Shown: positions 20,469 through 29,773, counted from the stretch's first letter. The stretch: 64,000 nt of DNA from Verrucomicrobiota bacterium (GCA_029556615.1 JAKQDD010000103.1:1-64000), one strand, 5' to 3'. The notes: a model not told the origin generated them from the letters alone. Program-made: numbers and translations.

Positions 20469-21539
20469 ATGCGCGACAAGTCCCTCGAGTTTCTTCGCAC
20501 GCTCGTCAACACCCCGAGCCCGTCAGGCCACGAAATCCGCGGCCAGCGCGTCTGGCTCGGCTACGTCCGGGAGTACGCCGACGAGACGTTCTCCGATGCC
20601 TACGGCAACTGTGTGGCGGTCTTCAACAAGGGCGGCAGCCCGCGGATCATGCTGGCGGCGCACGCGGACGAGATCGCGCTCACGGTCAACCACATCGACA
20701 AGGACGGGTATGTCTATGTGCGCCGGTTGGGGGGCGTGGATCCGATCGTAACGCGCGCGCAGCGGGTGGTCGTGCACACCCAGGCCGGCCCGGTCCTGGG
20801 CGTGATCGGCAACGTCGCCCCCCACCTGACCAAGAACGACCGCGACCGACGCGTCCCCGAGATCAGCGATCTCTTCGTCGACTTGGGCGTTCGCAACCGC
20901 AAGGAAGCCGAAGCCCTCGTCCGAATCGGCGATCCCATCACCCTGACCCAGGAGTTCGAGTTGCTCCGGAACCATCTTGCCATCGCCCGCGCCTTCGATA
21001 ACCGGATCGGCACGTTCGCCGTGGCCGAGACCCTGCGCCTGCTCTCGGGTCAGCGCAAAAAACTCAAGGCCGAAGTCAGCGCGGTCTCGAATATCATGGA
21101 GGAAGTCGGCCTCCTCGGCGCCCGTCAGATCGCCTACTCCCTCAAACCGGATGCGGCTTTGGTTGTCGATGTCACCCACGCCACCGATTACCCCACCGTC
21201 AGCCAGACCAGCCACGGCGACGTGCGCATGGGCAAGGGCCCAACCCTCACCCACGGCGGCTGCAACCATCCCGAGATCGTCCGCCGACTCGAATCCGTGG
21301 CGCGCCAGCAGAAGATCCGGCTGCAGCACGAGGCGATGTCCGCCACGAGCGGTACCGATACAGACGTCATCTTCTGGACGCGAGGCGGGATCCCGAGCGC
21401 CCTCATCAGCCTGCCCAACCGCTATATGCATTCCCCGGTCGAACTGGTCAGCCTCGAGGACCTCGAGCAAATCCCCGAGCTGATGGCCGCTTTCGCCCTC
21501 TCCCTCAAGCGGGGCGAGCAGTTCAAGGTCCGGATCTGA
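20469..21539 (+). CDS. M42-family metallo-aminopeptidase
   Basis: 356 residues from the ATG at 20469. The frame is open much further upstream, but family similarity starts at MRDKSLEFLRTLVNTPSPSGHE. The ligands of the dinuclear metal centre expected for M42/M18 enzymes are visible: His in LAAHADEIALTV, Asp in ARAFDNRIG, the Glu pair in IMEEVGLLGAR, Asp in LVVDVTHATD and His in RYMHSPVELV. These enzymes remove N-terminal residues from peptides in the cytoplasm as large oligomers; older annotations call them endoglucanase or glutamyl aminopeptidase. It converges with the AlgH-like gene, with three bases between the two stops. Confidence 0.93.
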   Translation: MRDKSLEFLRTLVNTPSPSGHEIRGQRVWLGYVREYADETFSDAYGNCVAVFNKGGSPRIMLAAHADEIALTVNHIDKDGYVYVRRLGGVDPIVTRAQRVVVHTQAGPVLGVIGNVAPHLTKNDRDRRVPEISDLFVDLGVRNRKEAEALVRIGDPITLTQEFELLRNHLAIARAFDNRIGTFAVAETLRLLSGQRKKLKAEVSAVSNIMEEVGLLGARQIAYSLKPDAALVVDVTHATDYPTVSQTSHGDVRMGKGPTLTHGGCNHPEIVRRLESVARQQKIRLQHEAMSATSGTDTDVIFWTRGGIPSALISLPNRYMHSPVELVSLEDLEQIPELMAAFALSLKRGEQFKVRI

Positions 21540-21542
21540 CGG

Positions 21543-22103
21543 TCAATTCCACGATAGATCGTTCGGCGAATCCGCAAGGAGCCGCTGTTCCCAGCCCTTC
21601 TGCCGCAGTATTAACTTCCAGAGCTCGCTCGTGCTGGCATGGAACACCAGGTCGATGCTCGCCGGATGCACAATCCACGCATCCCGCTGGAGTTCGTCCT
21701 CGAGTTGTCCGGGGCTCCACCCGGCGTACCCGGCAAACAGACGAAGACGCCGGGTCGCGGAAAACGAATCGCCCAGCTCGATCAGCTCGTCCAGCGAATG
21801 GCTCAGGTTCAGGCTGGGCAGAACGTTGGCTTCCGGCAAATACAAATCGTGATGGAGAAAACTCATGGCGGAAGGCTGGACAGGGCCGCCGACGAAAAGC
21901 GGCAACTCCTTGAGCGCGTCCGGCAGGCGTGCCACGACAGCGTCCCCGACTTTGTTTCCGCTGTCCCGGTTCAGCACAAGACCGAAGGCCCCCTCGGCAT
22001 CGTGCTGGCAGATCAGCACCACCGTCCGACTGAACCATGACCCCTGGAGATTGCCTCCGTCGAGGAGCAGTTGGCCCTTAAGGAACTTCGGTGTCTTCGG
22101 CAT
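21543..22103 (-). CDS. YqgE/AlgH family protein (UPF0301)
   Basis: 186 residues, the normal family length. Characteristic segments are FLKGQLLLDGGNLQGSWFSRTVVLICQHD near the start, GAFGLVLNRDSG, PLFVGGPVQP, RLFAGYAGWSPGQLEDEL and DAWIVHPAS. The family has a known fold but no settled biochemical role; the name AlgH comes from an effect on alginate production in Pseudomonas. No signal peptide, so cytoplasmic. It is 74 bp downstream of tkt on the same strand. Confidence 0.93.
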   Translation of the reverse strand: MPKTPKFLKGQLLLDGGNLQGSWFSRTVVLICQHDAEGAFGLVLNRDSGNKVGDAVVARLPDALKELPLFVGGPVQPSAMSFLHHDLYLPEANVLPSLNLSHSLDELIELGDSFSATRRLRLFAGYAGWSPGQLEDELQRDAWIVHPASIDLVFHASTSELWKLILRQKGWEQRLLADSPNDLSWN

Positions 22104-22177
22104 AGCGACGCCTCCTTCTTCCAGGCGGCGAGACCAAGCGACTCTCGCTCAAGTGTCCGGGGCTGACAACCCCGTTG

Positions 22178-24238
22178 TTACTTCAGCAAGGACTGTGCCG
22201 CCGACACCAGGGCCGCCGTGGTCAGGCCGTACCGGACGTACAACTCCTCCGCCACGTAGGCTGACCGCCCAAATTCACCGTCAATCCCAAGGGACCGCAT
22301 CCGGTGCGGAATGCCCGCGCAGGCAAGGGCGTGCGCCACCTGGGCGCCCATTCCCCCGATCACCTGATGGTCTTCAATCGTGACCACTCTCCCCCCGCAG
22401 CCGCTCACCGCCGCCCCCACCGTCGCCACGTCCACCCGATTGATGAACGGCAGGTTGATCACGGTCGCCCCAACACCCCCCTCCGCCAGCAATCGAGCCG
22501 CCTCAAGCGTCTTCCCCACCAGAGCGCCGCACCCGATCAATGCCACGTCCCTGCCCTCGGCCAGCACTTGCGCCTTCCCCCAGACGTAGGTTGCCTCCGC
22601 TGCCCAACGCACCGGATAGGCCTCGCGCCCCAGGAAGAACACCACCGACTCGCCATCCGCCCCCGCAACCCGAGCCGCTGCCTGCCGCTCGATCGCCTGA
22701 AACATGAAGGCTTCCGCCTCCTCCGCACAGGAGCACGCCACCACCACCGTGTGGGGAATCGAACCGACCGCCGCCAAATAGGTCGTCGCCTGATGCGATG
22801 CGCCGTCCGCGGCATCCTGAAGGCCCACATGCGAAAACACCGCGATCACCGGCGCCTGCGACAAGGCGGCCATCGTCAGCGGCAGATTCCCCTTGGTCAC
22901 CCCAAACTGGGCAAACGCATCCACCACCGGAATGTACCCCGCCTTCGAGAGGCCGGCGGCCACACTGACCATGTTCGCCTCCGCAACCCCCACCTCGATC
23001 CAGCGCTCCGGGAACGTCTTCTGAAAACTGCTGAGCCCCGTCGACCCCTGGACGTCCGCCGATACCGAGAAAACCGGGTACCCCGCCTGGGCCGCGCGAA
23101 TCACGCCCCGACCAATCCCCGATTGGACCTTGTCCTTCTTGACCGCCGCGGACGCCGTCGCAGCCGGTTGGGCCGCCCGCGCCGCCTGCCGGGCCTCCCA
23201 ATCAGCCCGAAGACTCCTGGCCCAGGCCGCCAGGTCCTCCGGCGGATTCCCGCCGTAAACCTCCGCAACGAACGGCACGATGGCCTCCGCGCTCGACAGC
23301 GGAAACCCGTGGCCGCCCGAGGCGCTCTGCTCCGTCGCCTTCACCCCGTAACCCTTGACGGTCTTGACCCAAAGACAGACCGGTTGCTCCGGATGCGCCC
23401 GCGCCCGGGCGATGGCGGACACCAACGCCGCATAAACTGCCGCCAGATCGTGCCCGTTCTCGATCCGCTCGACCTGCCAGCCCAGCGCGCCCAGCGCGGC
23501 AAGGCTCGGCTGCATGCTGAATGCATCCCCGCTGATCCGGCCGGAGAGCTTCGTATCGTTGTCCGATACCACCATCACAAACGGCGCCAGCCGGCCCTTC
23601 GCCGCCAGACCCGGGATCGCCGCGAACGCTTCCCGCGCTTCGCCTTCCATCGCGGCGCCATCAGAGACCACGGCGAGGGTCACCCGATCCCGTCCGGCAA
23701 GCCGGTCCGCAATCGCCAAGCCCTGCGCCTGGGGCAACGCCGACCCGAGCGGCCCGTTGCTCAGCAGCACGCCCTGCGGGTTGAGATGCGACTCGCCGTG
23801 CCCGGTCAGCTTGCTGGACAAACTCCGAAAACCCTTGAGCGATTCGAGCGTCAGTCCGTCGAATCCATAGTTCGCCCGCAGCGCGTACAGGCCGTTCTCG
23901 GCGTGGCCGGGGTCGTTCACGAGGTTGTAGGCCTCGTGCCACTCCCGGCCCGTCACCGAGAACAGTATGCCGTGGATCGCCGCCATCACCTCCGCGTAGG
24001 CCGACGGCCCCCCCCAATGACAGGCCGCCCCCCCGATGACGGCGTGCATGTTCATCAGCGCCACCAGCGCCCGGGTCGCACGCGGGTCCGCCAGCACGAC
24101 TTCGGCCCCGCCCGGATCCCGGATCGTGACCGCATACCGGGGCCGCCCCCGCGGCGTCGGCGCCAGCTTGACCGTCAACCCCAAAGGCCTCAGCGGCGGC
24201 GCCGCCACCGGCACAGCGGTTGATTTGTCTTCACCCAT
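22178..24238 (-). CDS. tkt: Transketolase
   Basis: 686 residues, full length. The N-terminal TPP-binding domain contains HAVIGGAACHWGGPSAYAEV, the GHGESHLN segment, and the pyrophosphate/Mg site VVSDGAAMEGEAREAF followed by VVSDNDTKLSGRI. The pyrimidine-binding domain shows ERWIEVGVAEANMVSVAAGLS, and a C-terminal domain follows with GGRVVTIEDHQVIGGMGAQV. It transfers two-carbon units between sugar phosphates in the non-oxidative pentose phosphate pathway. The first domain is slightly atypical (CHWGG in place of the usual GHPG-type loop), so a close TPP enzyme with a different sugar substrate cannot be excluded. It lies 28 bp downstream of pnp on the same strand. Confidence 0.85.
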   Translation of the reverse strand: MGEDKSTAVPVAAPPLRPLGLTVKLAPTPRGRPRYAVTIRDPGGAEVVLADPRATRALVALMNMHAVIGGAACHWGGPSAYAEVMAAIHGILFSVTGREWHEAYNLVNDPGHAENGLYALRANYGFDGLTLESLKGFRSLSSKLTGHGESHLNPQGVLLSNGPLGSALPQAQGLAIADRLAGRDRVTLAVVSDGAAMEGEAREAFAAIPGLAAKGRLAPFVMVVSDNDTKLSGRISGDAFSMQPSLAALGALGWQVERIENGHDLAAVYAALVSAIARARAHPEQPVCLWVKTVKGYGVKATEQSASGGHGFPLSSAEAIVPFVAEVYGGNPPEDLAAWARSLRADWEARQAARAAQPAATASAAVKKDKVQSGIGRGVIRAAQAGYPVFSVSADVQGSTGLSSFQKTFPERWIEVGVAEANMVSVAAGLSKAGYIPVVDAFAQFGVTKGNLPLTMAALSQAPVIAVFSHVGLQDAADGASHQATTYLAAVGSIPHTVVVACSCAEEAEAFMFQAIERQAAARVAGADGESVVFFLGREAYPVRWAAEATYVWGKAQVLAEGRDVALIGCGALVGKTLEAARLLAEGGVGATVINLPFINRVDVATVGAAVSGCGGRVVTIEDHQVIGGMGAQVAHALACAGIPHRMRSLGIDGEFGRSAYVAEELYVRYGLTTAALVSAAQSLLK

Positions 24239-24266
24239 AGCGCCCTCCAGTGGCCCGGGCCCGCGA

Positions 24267-26945
24267 TCACTTCAGAATCAACTGAAGACCGGACATCTCA
24301 CAGATGTTCCGCACCGTCGCCCGCTCCGAGTCGCTGGCATTGTGGAAATCGTCCGCGTCCACCTCAATCGACTTTGCGCCGGTCGTGTCCGCCGAGATCG
24401 CCGCCGCCATCACCCGGACGAGAAATGCGCTCCCCGACGGTGCCGCCGGCCTCGGACCCCGCTCCTCCGACCTCGGACCACGGTCCTCGGTCCTCGGCCC
24501 GCGGTCGTCCGATCGCGGTCCGCGCTCCTCGGTCCTCGGTCCCCGCTCCTCCGACCTTGATCGCCGATCGTCCGATCGCGGTCCCCGGTCGTCCGACCTC
24601 GATCGCCGATCCTCCGACCGGCGGCCCCGATCCTCGAACCGGCGGCCCCGATCCTCGCCCCGCGGCCGGCGCTCGTCGCCCCGCGACCCGCGATCGTCCG
24701 CCCTCGATCCCCGATCCTCGGCCGACTGACGGCGCTCCTCGGGCCTTGGCCCGCGCTCCTCAGGCGACGGCCCCCGATCCTCAGGCTTCAAACCCTCCGC
24801 CTCGGGTTGCGCCCCATCCTTGTCCTGCTCGGCCCGGTCGCGTTCTTCCATCGCCGCCTTGCGGGAGAGGCGGACGCGGCCCTTCTCGTCCACACCCAGG
24901 CACTTGACCCAGATCTCGTCGCCCATCTTGACGATGTCCTCGGTCTTCTTGACGCGGAAGTTCGCGAGCTCGCTGATATGAACCAACCCGTCCTTGCCGG
25001 GGAACACCTCGACAAAGCAGCCGAACTCCTTGATCGTGACAACCTTGCCCCGGTAGATCTTGCCCACCTCGATTTCCGCGGAGAGACTCTCGATCTCTTT
25101 CCGCGCGACTTCCATGCCCTCGGGGTTGTTCGAGTAGATCTGAACCGTCCCGTCGTCCTCGATGTTGATCTCGCACCCCGATTCGTCGACGATTCGCTTG
25201 ATATTCTTGCCCCCGGGACCAATCAACAGCCCGATCTTCTCCGGGTTGATCTTGACGGTGAGAATCCGCGGCGCGTGCTTGCTCAGCTCCTTGCGCGGTT
25301 CACCAAGGGTATCGGCCATGATCTTGAGGATCAGCAACCGCGCCCCGTGCGCCTTCTCGACCGCCTGGGCCATCAGCGACAGCGGAATCCCCTTCAGCTT
25401 CAGGTCGAGCTGGAAACCCGTGATGCCGCGCTCCGTCCCCGCAATCTTGCAGTCCATGTCGCCGAAATGATCCTCGGCCCCAAGAATGTCCGTCAGCAGA
25501 CTGTACCGCGCGATCTCGCCCTGCGCGTTGTACTCGGTGCAAAGCCCGACGCTGATCCCTGCCACGGGCCGGATCAACGGAACGCCCGCGTCCATCAGCG
25601 CCAGCGTGCCGCCGCAAACGGTCGCCATCGACGTCGAGCCGTTGGACTCCATGATCTCGCTCGTCACCCGCACCGCGTACGGGAACTCCTTGAGCGGCAG
25701 CATCGGTTCAATCGACCGTTCCGCCAGCGCCCCATGCCCAATCTCCCGCCGCCCCGGACCGCTGATGCGGCCGGTCTCGCCAACGGAGAAGTTCGGAAAA
25801 TTGTAGTGCAGGATGAACTGCTTCTCGGTCTCGCCGCCCGTGTACCCATCCAGCTCCTGGGAATCTTCCGTCGTCCCCAGGGTCGTCAGCGTCAGCGCCT
25901 GCGTCTCGCCCCGGCTGAAAAGCGCGGAGCCGTGCGCGCGCGGGAGCAATCCCACCTGGCACGTGATGGGACGAACCTCATCCATGCCCCGGCCATCCAG
26001 CCGCTTGCCCTTCTCGAGCACCAGCCGGCGGACCGCGTCCTTCTGCAACACGTAGGCGATCTCCTTGATCAGCCCCGCGGTGACCTTCTCCGCGCCAAAC
26101 TGCTCCGTGAGCTTCGCCCCGACCTCCTCGATCACTGCCCGCCACGCGTCTTCCCGCGCCAGCTTGCCGGAAGTCAGAAGCGCCGTCTCCGCACGGTTGC
26201 CGACCAGCGCCTGCGCCGCAGCCAGAATGTCGTCAGGGACCGCGCTGACCGTGATGGCCCGCTTGGGTTTGCCCACGCGAGCGGCCAGTTCCTTCTGGGC
26301 CGCAATCAAGGGCTGACACGCCGCCTGGGCAAACTCGAGCGCCTGGATGAACTCCGCCTCCGGGATCTCGTTCGCCGCACCCTCGAACATCACGAGCTCG
26401 TTCTCGCTGCCCACATAGACGAGATCCAGGTCGCACTCGGCGAGCTGGGCGTGGGTCGGATTGGCGACAAACTGGCCATTGATGCGGCCGACGCGGACCG
26501 CGCCCAGCGGGCCCGCCCACGGGATGTCGCTGACCATCAGCGCCGCCGAAGCGCCAATGATGCTCAGAATATCCGGGTCGTTCTCGCCGTCGGCGCTCAG
26601 CAGGATGCTCTGCACCTGCACCTCGTTGAACCAACCCTTCGGGAACAAGGGCCGGATCGGCCGGTCGATCATCCTCGACGTGAGGATCTCTTTCTCCGTG
26701 GGGCGGCCCTCCCGCTTGAAGTAGCCGCCGGGAAACCGGCCGGCCGCGGCCGCCTTCTCCCGGTAATCCACCGTGAGCGGAAAGAACTCCTGTCCCTCGC
26801 GCGGCGTGAGCGCGCCAACGGCGGCCACCACAACGATGGTCTCGCCCAGTTGAACCGTGACCGCGCCGTCGGCTTGTTTGGCCAACCGGCCGGTCTCGAT
26901 GTGAATAGTGCCTGAACCTACCTTGACTTCTACTTTCTCTGACAT
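24267..26945 (-). CDS. pnp: Polyribonucleotide nucleotidyltransferase with a heptad-repeat tail
   Basis: 892 residues, about 190 longer than a typical PNPase. Two RNase PH domains come first ([29 protein letters not shown]; then [35 protein letters not shown] and [20 protein letters not shown]). A KH domain ([16 protein letters not shown]) and an S1 domain ([20 protein letters not shown]) follow. From about residue 722 to 833 there are 16 imperfect heptads of the type [14 protein letters not shown], then a non-repetitive 59-residue end ([20 protein letters not shown]...MSGLQLILK). The enzyme degrades RNA 3'-5' phosphorolytically. The tail is probably disordered and could bind RNA or a partner. 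The rpsO-pnp order is the usual bacterial arrangement. Confidence 0.96.
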   Translation of the reverse strand: MSEKVEVKVGSGTIHIETGRLAKQADGAVTVQLGETIVVVAAVGALTPREGQEFFPLTVDYREKAAAAGRFPGGYFKREGRPTEKEILTSRMIDRPIRPLFPKGWFNEVQVQSILLSADGENDPDILSIIGASAALMVSDIPWAGPLGAVRVGRINGQFVANPTHAQLAECDLDLVYVGSENELVMFEGAANEIPEAEFIQALEFAQAACQPLIAAQKELAARVGKPKRAITVSAVPDDILAAAQALVGNRAETALLTSGKLAREDAWRAVIEEVGAKLTEQFGAEKVTAGLIKEIAYVLQKDAVRRLVLEKGKRLDGRGMDEVRPITCQVGLLPRAHGSALFSRGETQALTLTTLGTTEDSQELDGYTGGETEKQFILHYNFPNFSVGETGRISGPGRREIGHGALAERSIEPMLPLKEFPYAVRVTSEIMESNGSTSMATVCGGTLALMDAGVPLIRPVAGISVGLCTEYNAQGEIARYSLLTDILGAEDHFGDMDCKIAGTERGITGFQLDLKLKGIPLSLMAQAVEKAHGARLLILKIMADTLGEPRKELSKHAPRILTVKINPEKIGLLIGPGGKNIKRIVDESGCEINIEDDGTVQIYSNNPEGMEVARKEIESLSAEIEVGKIYRGKVVTIKEFGCFVEVFPGKDGLVHISELANFRVKKTEDIVKMGDEIWVKCLGVDEKGRVRLSRKAAMEERDRAEQDKDGAQPEAEGLKPEDRGPSPEERGPRPEERRQSAEDRGSRADDRGSRGDERRPRGEDRGRRFEDRGRRSEDRRSRSDDRGPRSDDRRSRSEERGPRTEERGPRSDDRGPRTEDRGPRSEERGPRPAAPSGSAFLVRVMAAAISADTTGAKSIEVDADDFHNASDSERATVRNICEMSGLQLILK
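24447..24782 (-). repeat. 16 x 21-bp coding tandem repeat in pnp
   Basis: Sixteen consecutive imperfect 21-base units encode heptads with the pattern [E/D][E/D]R-x-x-R/S-x, such as [14 protein letters not shown] and EDRRSRS. Acidic and arginine residues alternate along the whole run. The length of 336 bases is an exact multiple of the unit. Confidence 0.9.
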
Positions 26946-26979
26946 ATGCGAACTGACAAGACCCGCCGGCCTCGAGGAA

Positions 26980-27007
26980 CTTCAGTCAACCGCCTCGGCG
27001 ACTGAAG
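26980..27007 (-). promoter_or_regulatory. Hairpin in the rpsO-pnp intergenic leader
   Basis: CTTCAGTC and GACTGAAG form a perfect 8-bp stem with a 12-base loop, 35 bases before the pnp start and inside the 219-bp gap after rpsO. Enterobacterial pnp mRNA has a leader hairpin cut by RNase III and used for autoregulation; this stem is placed where such an element would be, but the role here is inference. Confidence 0.4.
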
Positions 27008-27164
27008 AGGCTGAATGAAATTTCCCTAAGCCAGCGGGTGGAGTTGAAACGCTCTATGATCGTCGGGCGGAGCCGGCGAGCGCACTGCCGACTCTTCCCC
27101 CCCGGAAGGGAGGAACCGACCGCCTTGTTCACGGGTGCAAGAACGAGAGGAAACCCTCAGCCGG

Positions 27165-27422
27165 TCACCGGCGAAGCTTCAGTTTCCGGGTCACGGTCGC
27201 GTAACGATTGGCATCGGTGCCATTCAAGTGGTCCAGCAACCGTCGTCGTTGCCCCACCATCATCAGCAATCCCCGGCGCGAACTGTGGTCTTTTCGATGC
27301 TTCTGCAGGTGCTCCGTCAACTGATTGATCCGCTGCGTCAAGAGGGCGATCTGAACCTCCGCCGACCCCGTGTCGCGATCGTGACGCCCGAATTCAACAA
27401 TTGTCGATTTCTTCGCTTCCAT
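27165..27422 (-). CDS. rpsO: 30S ribosomal protein S15
   Basis: 85 residues, near the usual 88-89. Family hallmarks are present: [30 protein letters not shown], then [25 protein letters not shown] and the basic C-terminus RKLKLRR. S15 binds 16S rRNA near the central-domain junction and is an early assembly protein. It is followed on the same strand by pnp, as in most bacteria. Confidence 0.97.
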   Translation of the reverse strand: MEAKKSTIVEFGRHDRDTGSAEVQIALLTQRINQLTEHLQKHRKDHSSRRGLLMMVGQRRRLLDHLNGTDANRYATVTRKLKLRR

Positions 27423-27453
27423 ACTGTCGTCCGTTCACCAATGTAAGTTCGCG

Positions 27454-27483
27454 ACGTTAAGCGCTCCCTATGCCCACTGTAAA
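27454..27483 (-). promoter_or_regulatory. Possible rpsO promoter
   Basis: In the 74-bp gap between uppS and rpsO, the minus strand has TTTACA (27478-27483) and, 18 bases on, TAACGT (27454-27459). The -35 is good and the -10 is poor. The placement, just ahead of a highly expressed gene, is the main support. Confidence 0.35.
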
Positions 27484-27496
27484 GCCCTTTTTCCCT

Positions 27497-28243
27497 TCAT
27501 AGGCCGCTCACCCCGCCAAACCGACGGTGCCGCCGCGCATACTCCTCGATCGCCGCGAAGAACTGCGGCTTCCGAAAGTCCGGCCACAAAACCGGCGTCA
27601 CTACAAACTCCGCATACGAAACCTGCCAGAGCAGAAAGTTGCTCAGCCGCTGCTCCCCGCTGGTCCGGATCAGAAGATCCGGGTCCGGGTAGTTCCGGGT
27701 GTACAAGTGCTGGGCCAGCACCTGCTCCGTGATCTCCGCCGGCTCGATCGCTCCCGACTTGACCTGCTGCCCAAGGCTCCGAACCGCGTCCACCAGCTCC
27801 GTCCGCCCCCCGTAGCTCAACGCCAGAATCAGCGTCAGACCGTTGTTCTTCGCCAACGCCGCCCGCGTCCTGGCGAGTTGCTCCTGCACAAACTCCGGCA
27901 ACCGATAGACCTGCCCGATCACCTCCAGCCGCGCATTGCAGCGGTTTAACTCCCCCACCTCGTTCTTGAGGTACCGCGCCAGATACTTCATCAGGGTGTC
28001 CACTTCGTCCTTCGGCCGGTTCCAGTTCTCGACCGAGAACGCGTACAGGGTCAAATACTTGATCCCCACCTCCCCCGCCGCTCGAACCACCGCGCGCACC
28101 GACTCCACCCCGTTCCGATGCCCCTCGACGCGCGGCAGGTGCCGCTGCTTCGCCCACCGCCCGTTGCCGTCCATGATGATCGCCACATGGGTCGGCAACA
28201 CCGCCCGCGCCTCGGCGCTCAAGTGCGGATGCGACACCGTCAT
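27497..28243 (-). CDS. uppS: Isoprenyl (undecaprenyl) diphosphate synthase
   Basis: 248 residues from the ATG at 28243, supported by a purine-rich GGGAGGGGAGC immediately upstream; the frame extends further but similarity starts here. The cis-prenyltransferase signature is intact: VAIIMDGNGRWAKQR with the catalytic Asp at about residue 25, LTLYAFSVENWNRP, LALSYGGRTELVDA and DLLIRTSGEQRLSNFLLWQ. The enzyme condenses isopentenyl diphosphate units onto farnesyl diphosphate to make the C55 lipid carrier for cell-wall and O-antigen synthesis. It lies 31 bp downstream of purA on the same strand. Confidence 0.95.
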   Translation of the reverse strand: MTVSHPHLSAEARAVLPTHVAIIMDGNGRWAKQRHLPRVEGHRNGVESVRAVVRAAGEVGIKYLTLYAFSVENWNRPKDEVDTLMKYLARYLKNEVGELNRCNARLEVIGQVYRLPEFVQEQLARTRAALAKNNGLTLILALSYGGRTELVDAVRSLGQQVKSGAIEPAEITEQVLAQHLYTRNYPDPDLLIRTSGEQRLSNFLLWQVSYAEFVVTPVLWPDFRKPQFFAAIEEYARRHRRFGGVSGL

Positions 28244-28274
28244 GCTCCCCTCCCAACAGTGCGAAACCCGCGGG

Positions 28275-29543
28275 CTAGCGGAAGATCGTCTGCGCCCGCG
28301 CCGGCCCCACGGACACAATCCCCAGCGGCGCCCCGGACAGCTCCGCAAGCGCCTGCAGGTACTCCCGCGCCCGCACCGGCAACTCGCGCCAACGACGCGC
28401 CCCCTGCGTCGGCGTCCGCCACCCCGGAAACTCCGCGTACACCGGCTCGCACGCCGCCAGCACCTCCGCGTCGCTCGGCACATGGTCGTACCGCGTCCGC
28501 CCCGCCCGGTAGGCAATGCACACACGGATCGTCTCGAGCGTGTCCAGCCCGTCCACGTTCGTCACCGCCAGCTCGTCAATGCCGTTCACCCGGCACGCAT
28601 GCCGCGTCGCCACCGCGTCAAACCACCCGCACCGGCGCGGACGCCCCGTCGTCGCCCCGAACTCCCGCCCCATGGCGTGCAGCAAGTCCGCAATCTCCGG
28701 GTTCTCGGTCGGCAGCGGCCCCTCCCCCACCCGCGTGGTGTAGGCTTTCATCACGCCCACCACCCGGTCCATCCGGTGCGGCGGCACCCCCGAGCCCGTG
28801 CACGCACCCCCCGCCGTCGTGTTCGACGACGTCACATACGGGTACGTCCCGTGGTCCACGTCCAGAAACGTCCCCTGCGCCCCCTCGAACAACAGGCTCT
28901 GACCCCGGGCAATCGCGTCATTCAATAGTATCATCGTGTTCGCGACCAGCGGCCGGAGCCGATCCCCCGCCGCCCGATACGCCGCATGCACCCGCTCGAA
29001 GGATAGCCCCTTCGCCCCCCACGCCCTCAGCACCGCGTTGTTCTCCCGCACACGCTCCCGCAGCTGCCCCGCAAACCTCTCGGCATGCATCAGGTCGATC
29101 ACCCGCAGCCCCGTCCGCGCCGCCTTGTCGCCGTACGCCGGCCCAATCCCCCGCTTGGTCGTCCCAATCTTCTGCCGCCCCTTCCGGATCTCACGCCGGG
29201 CGTCCAGCTCCCGATGGTACGGAAGCACCAGATGCGCCGTCTCGCTGATAAACAGCCGGCCCTTCACCCGAACCCTCTGGCCCTCGAGCACATCGATCTC
29301 CTCGACCAAACCCACCGGATCCACCACCACCCCGTTGCCAATCACACAACGCTTGCGCGGACGCAAGATCCCCGAGGGCACCAGGTGCAGCACGTACTTC
29401 GTGTCGCCCAGAAACACCGTGTGCCCCGCGTTGTTCCCGCCCTGCGTTCGTACCACGATGTCCACTTCCTCCGTCAGGACATCGATGATCTTGCCCTTGC
29501 CTTCATCGCCCCATTGGGCGCCCACCAGAATTGTGTTTGCCAT
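28275..29543 (-). CDS. purA: Adenylosuccinate synthetase
   Basis: 422 residues, full length. The GTP/IMP-binding loop GAQWGDEGKGKIID lies at residues 8-21, followed by RTQGGNNAGHTV, SGIL, GTTKRGIGPAYGDKAARTGLR, LFEGAQGTFLDVDHGTYPYVTSSNT and GRPRRCGWFDA. The enzyme joins aspartate to IMP using GTP in AMP synthesis. GAGGT sits nine bases upstream of the start. Transcription very likely begins at the promoter at 29622-29650, and an intrinsic terminator lies in the short leader (29571-29597), which suggests attenuation. uppS follows on the same strand. Confidence 0.97.
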   Translation of the reverse strand: MANTILVGAQWGDEGKGKIIDVLTEEVDIVVRTQGGNNAGHTVFLGDTKYVLHLVPSGILRPRKRCVIGNGVVVDPVGLVEEIDVLEGQRVRVKGRLFISETAHLVLPYHRELDARREIRKGRQKIGTTKRGIGPAYGDKAARTGLRVIDLMHAERFAGQLRERVRENNAVLRAWGAKGLSFERVHAAYRAAGDRLRPLVANTMILLNDAIARGQSLLFEGAQGTFLDVDHGTYPYVTSSNTTAGGACTGSGVPPHRMDRVVGVMKAYTTRVGEGPLPTENPEIADLLHAMGREFGATTGRPRRCGWFDAVATRHACRVNGIDELAVTNVDGLDTLETIRVCIAYRAGRTRYDHVPSDAEVLAACEPVYAEFPGWRTPTQGARRWRELPVRAREYLQALAELSGAPLGIVSVGPARAQTIFR

Positions 29544-29570
29544 AGCCCTGCACCTCGCCCCACCGGCATG

Positions 29571-29597
29571 AAAAAACCCCGAAATTCGCCTTCGGGG
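29571..29597 (-). terminator. Intrinsic terminator in the purA leader
   Basis: On the minus strand CCCCGAA (29597-29591), a 7-base loop and TTCGGGG (29583-29577) are followed directly by TTTTTT (29576-29571). This is a textbook Rho-independent terminator. It lies 24 bases after the -10 of the purA promoter and 27 bases before the purA ATG, so it would stop purA transcription unless bypassed. Confidence 0.75.
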
Positions 29598-29621
29598 CCT
29601 GCTCCCAGTGTTGCTGCCGCC

Positions 29622-29650
29622 ATTCTAGGGCGCCCCCCGCCAACCGTCAA
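29622..29650 (-). promoter_or_regulatory. Sigma70-type promoter of purA
   Basis: Minus-strand TTGACG (29645-29650) and TAGAAT (29622-29627) are separated by exactly 17 bases, five of six matches to consensus in each box. The predicted transcript would start near 29615 and run into the leader terminator before reaching purA. Confidence 0.75.
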
Positions 29651-29696
29651 CGTCCGATTCGGGCCCCGGATCCTCGCCTAACTCGCGTGAACTGGA

Positions 29697-29773
29697 GACT
29701 ACGAGTCTGTCACCTTGTTTGCGGCACCGTTCCTCGGGACTGGATGCTGCATCGGTCTGAGGCGCGCCTCGCT
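29697..29773 (+). repeat. Dispersed repeat R1, copy A
   Basis: 77 bases that match the reverse complement of 47598-47674 with three substitutions and one single-base indel. The core reads gagtctgtcacctt, then gcggcaccgttcctcggg and ggatgctgcatcg. It lies between purA and the HAD gene, outside coding sequence. Confidence 0.85.

Noticed and set aside
24447..24782. CRISPR-like array
   Set aside because: The 21-bp units are contiguous, in frame and coding within pnp, with no spacers.
27160..27172. Inverted repeat GCCGG/CCGGC spanning the rpsO stop
   Set aside because: The loop is three bases and there is no T-run; too small to call a terminator.
29571..29650. Possible 6S RNA or other known ncRNA before purA
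   Set aside because: The promoter-to-terminator distance leaves only about 45 nt, far too short for 6S RNA, and no known motif was recognised; treated as a leader terminator.
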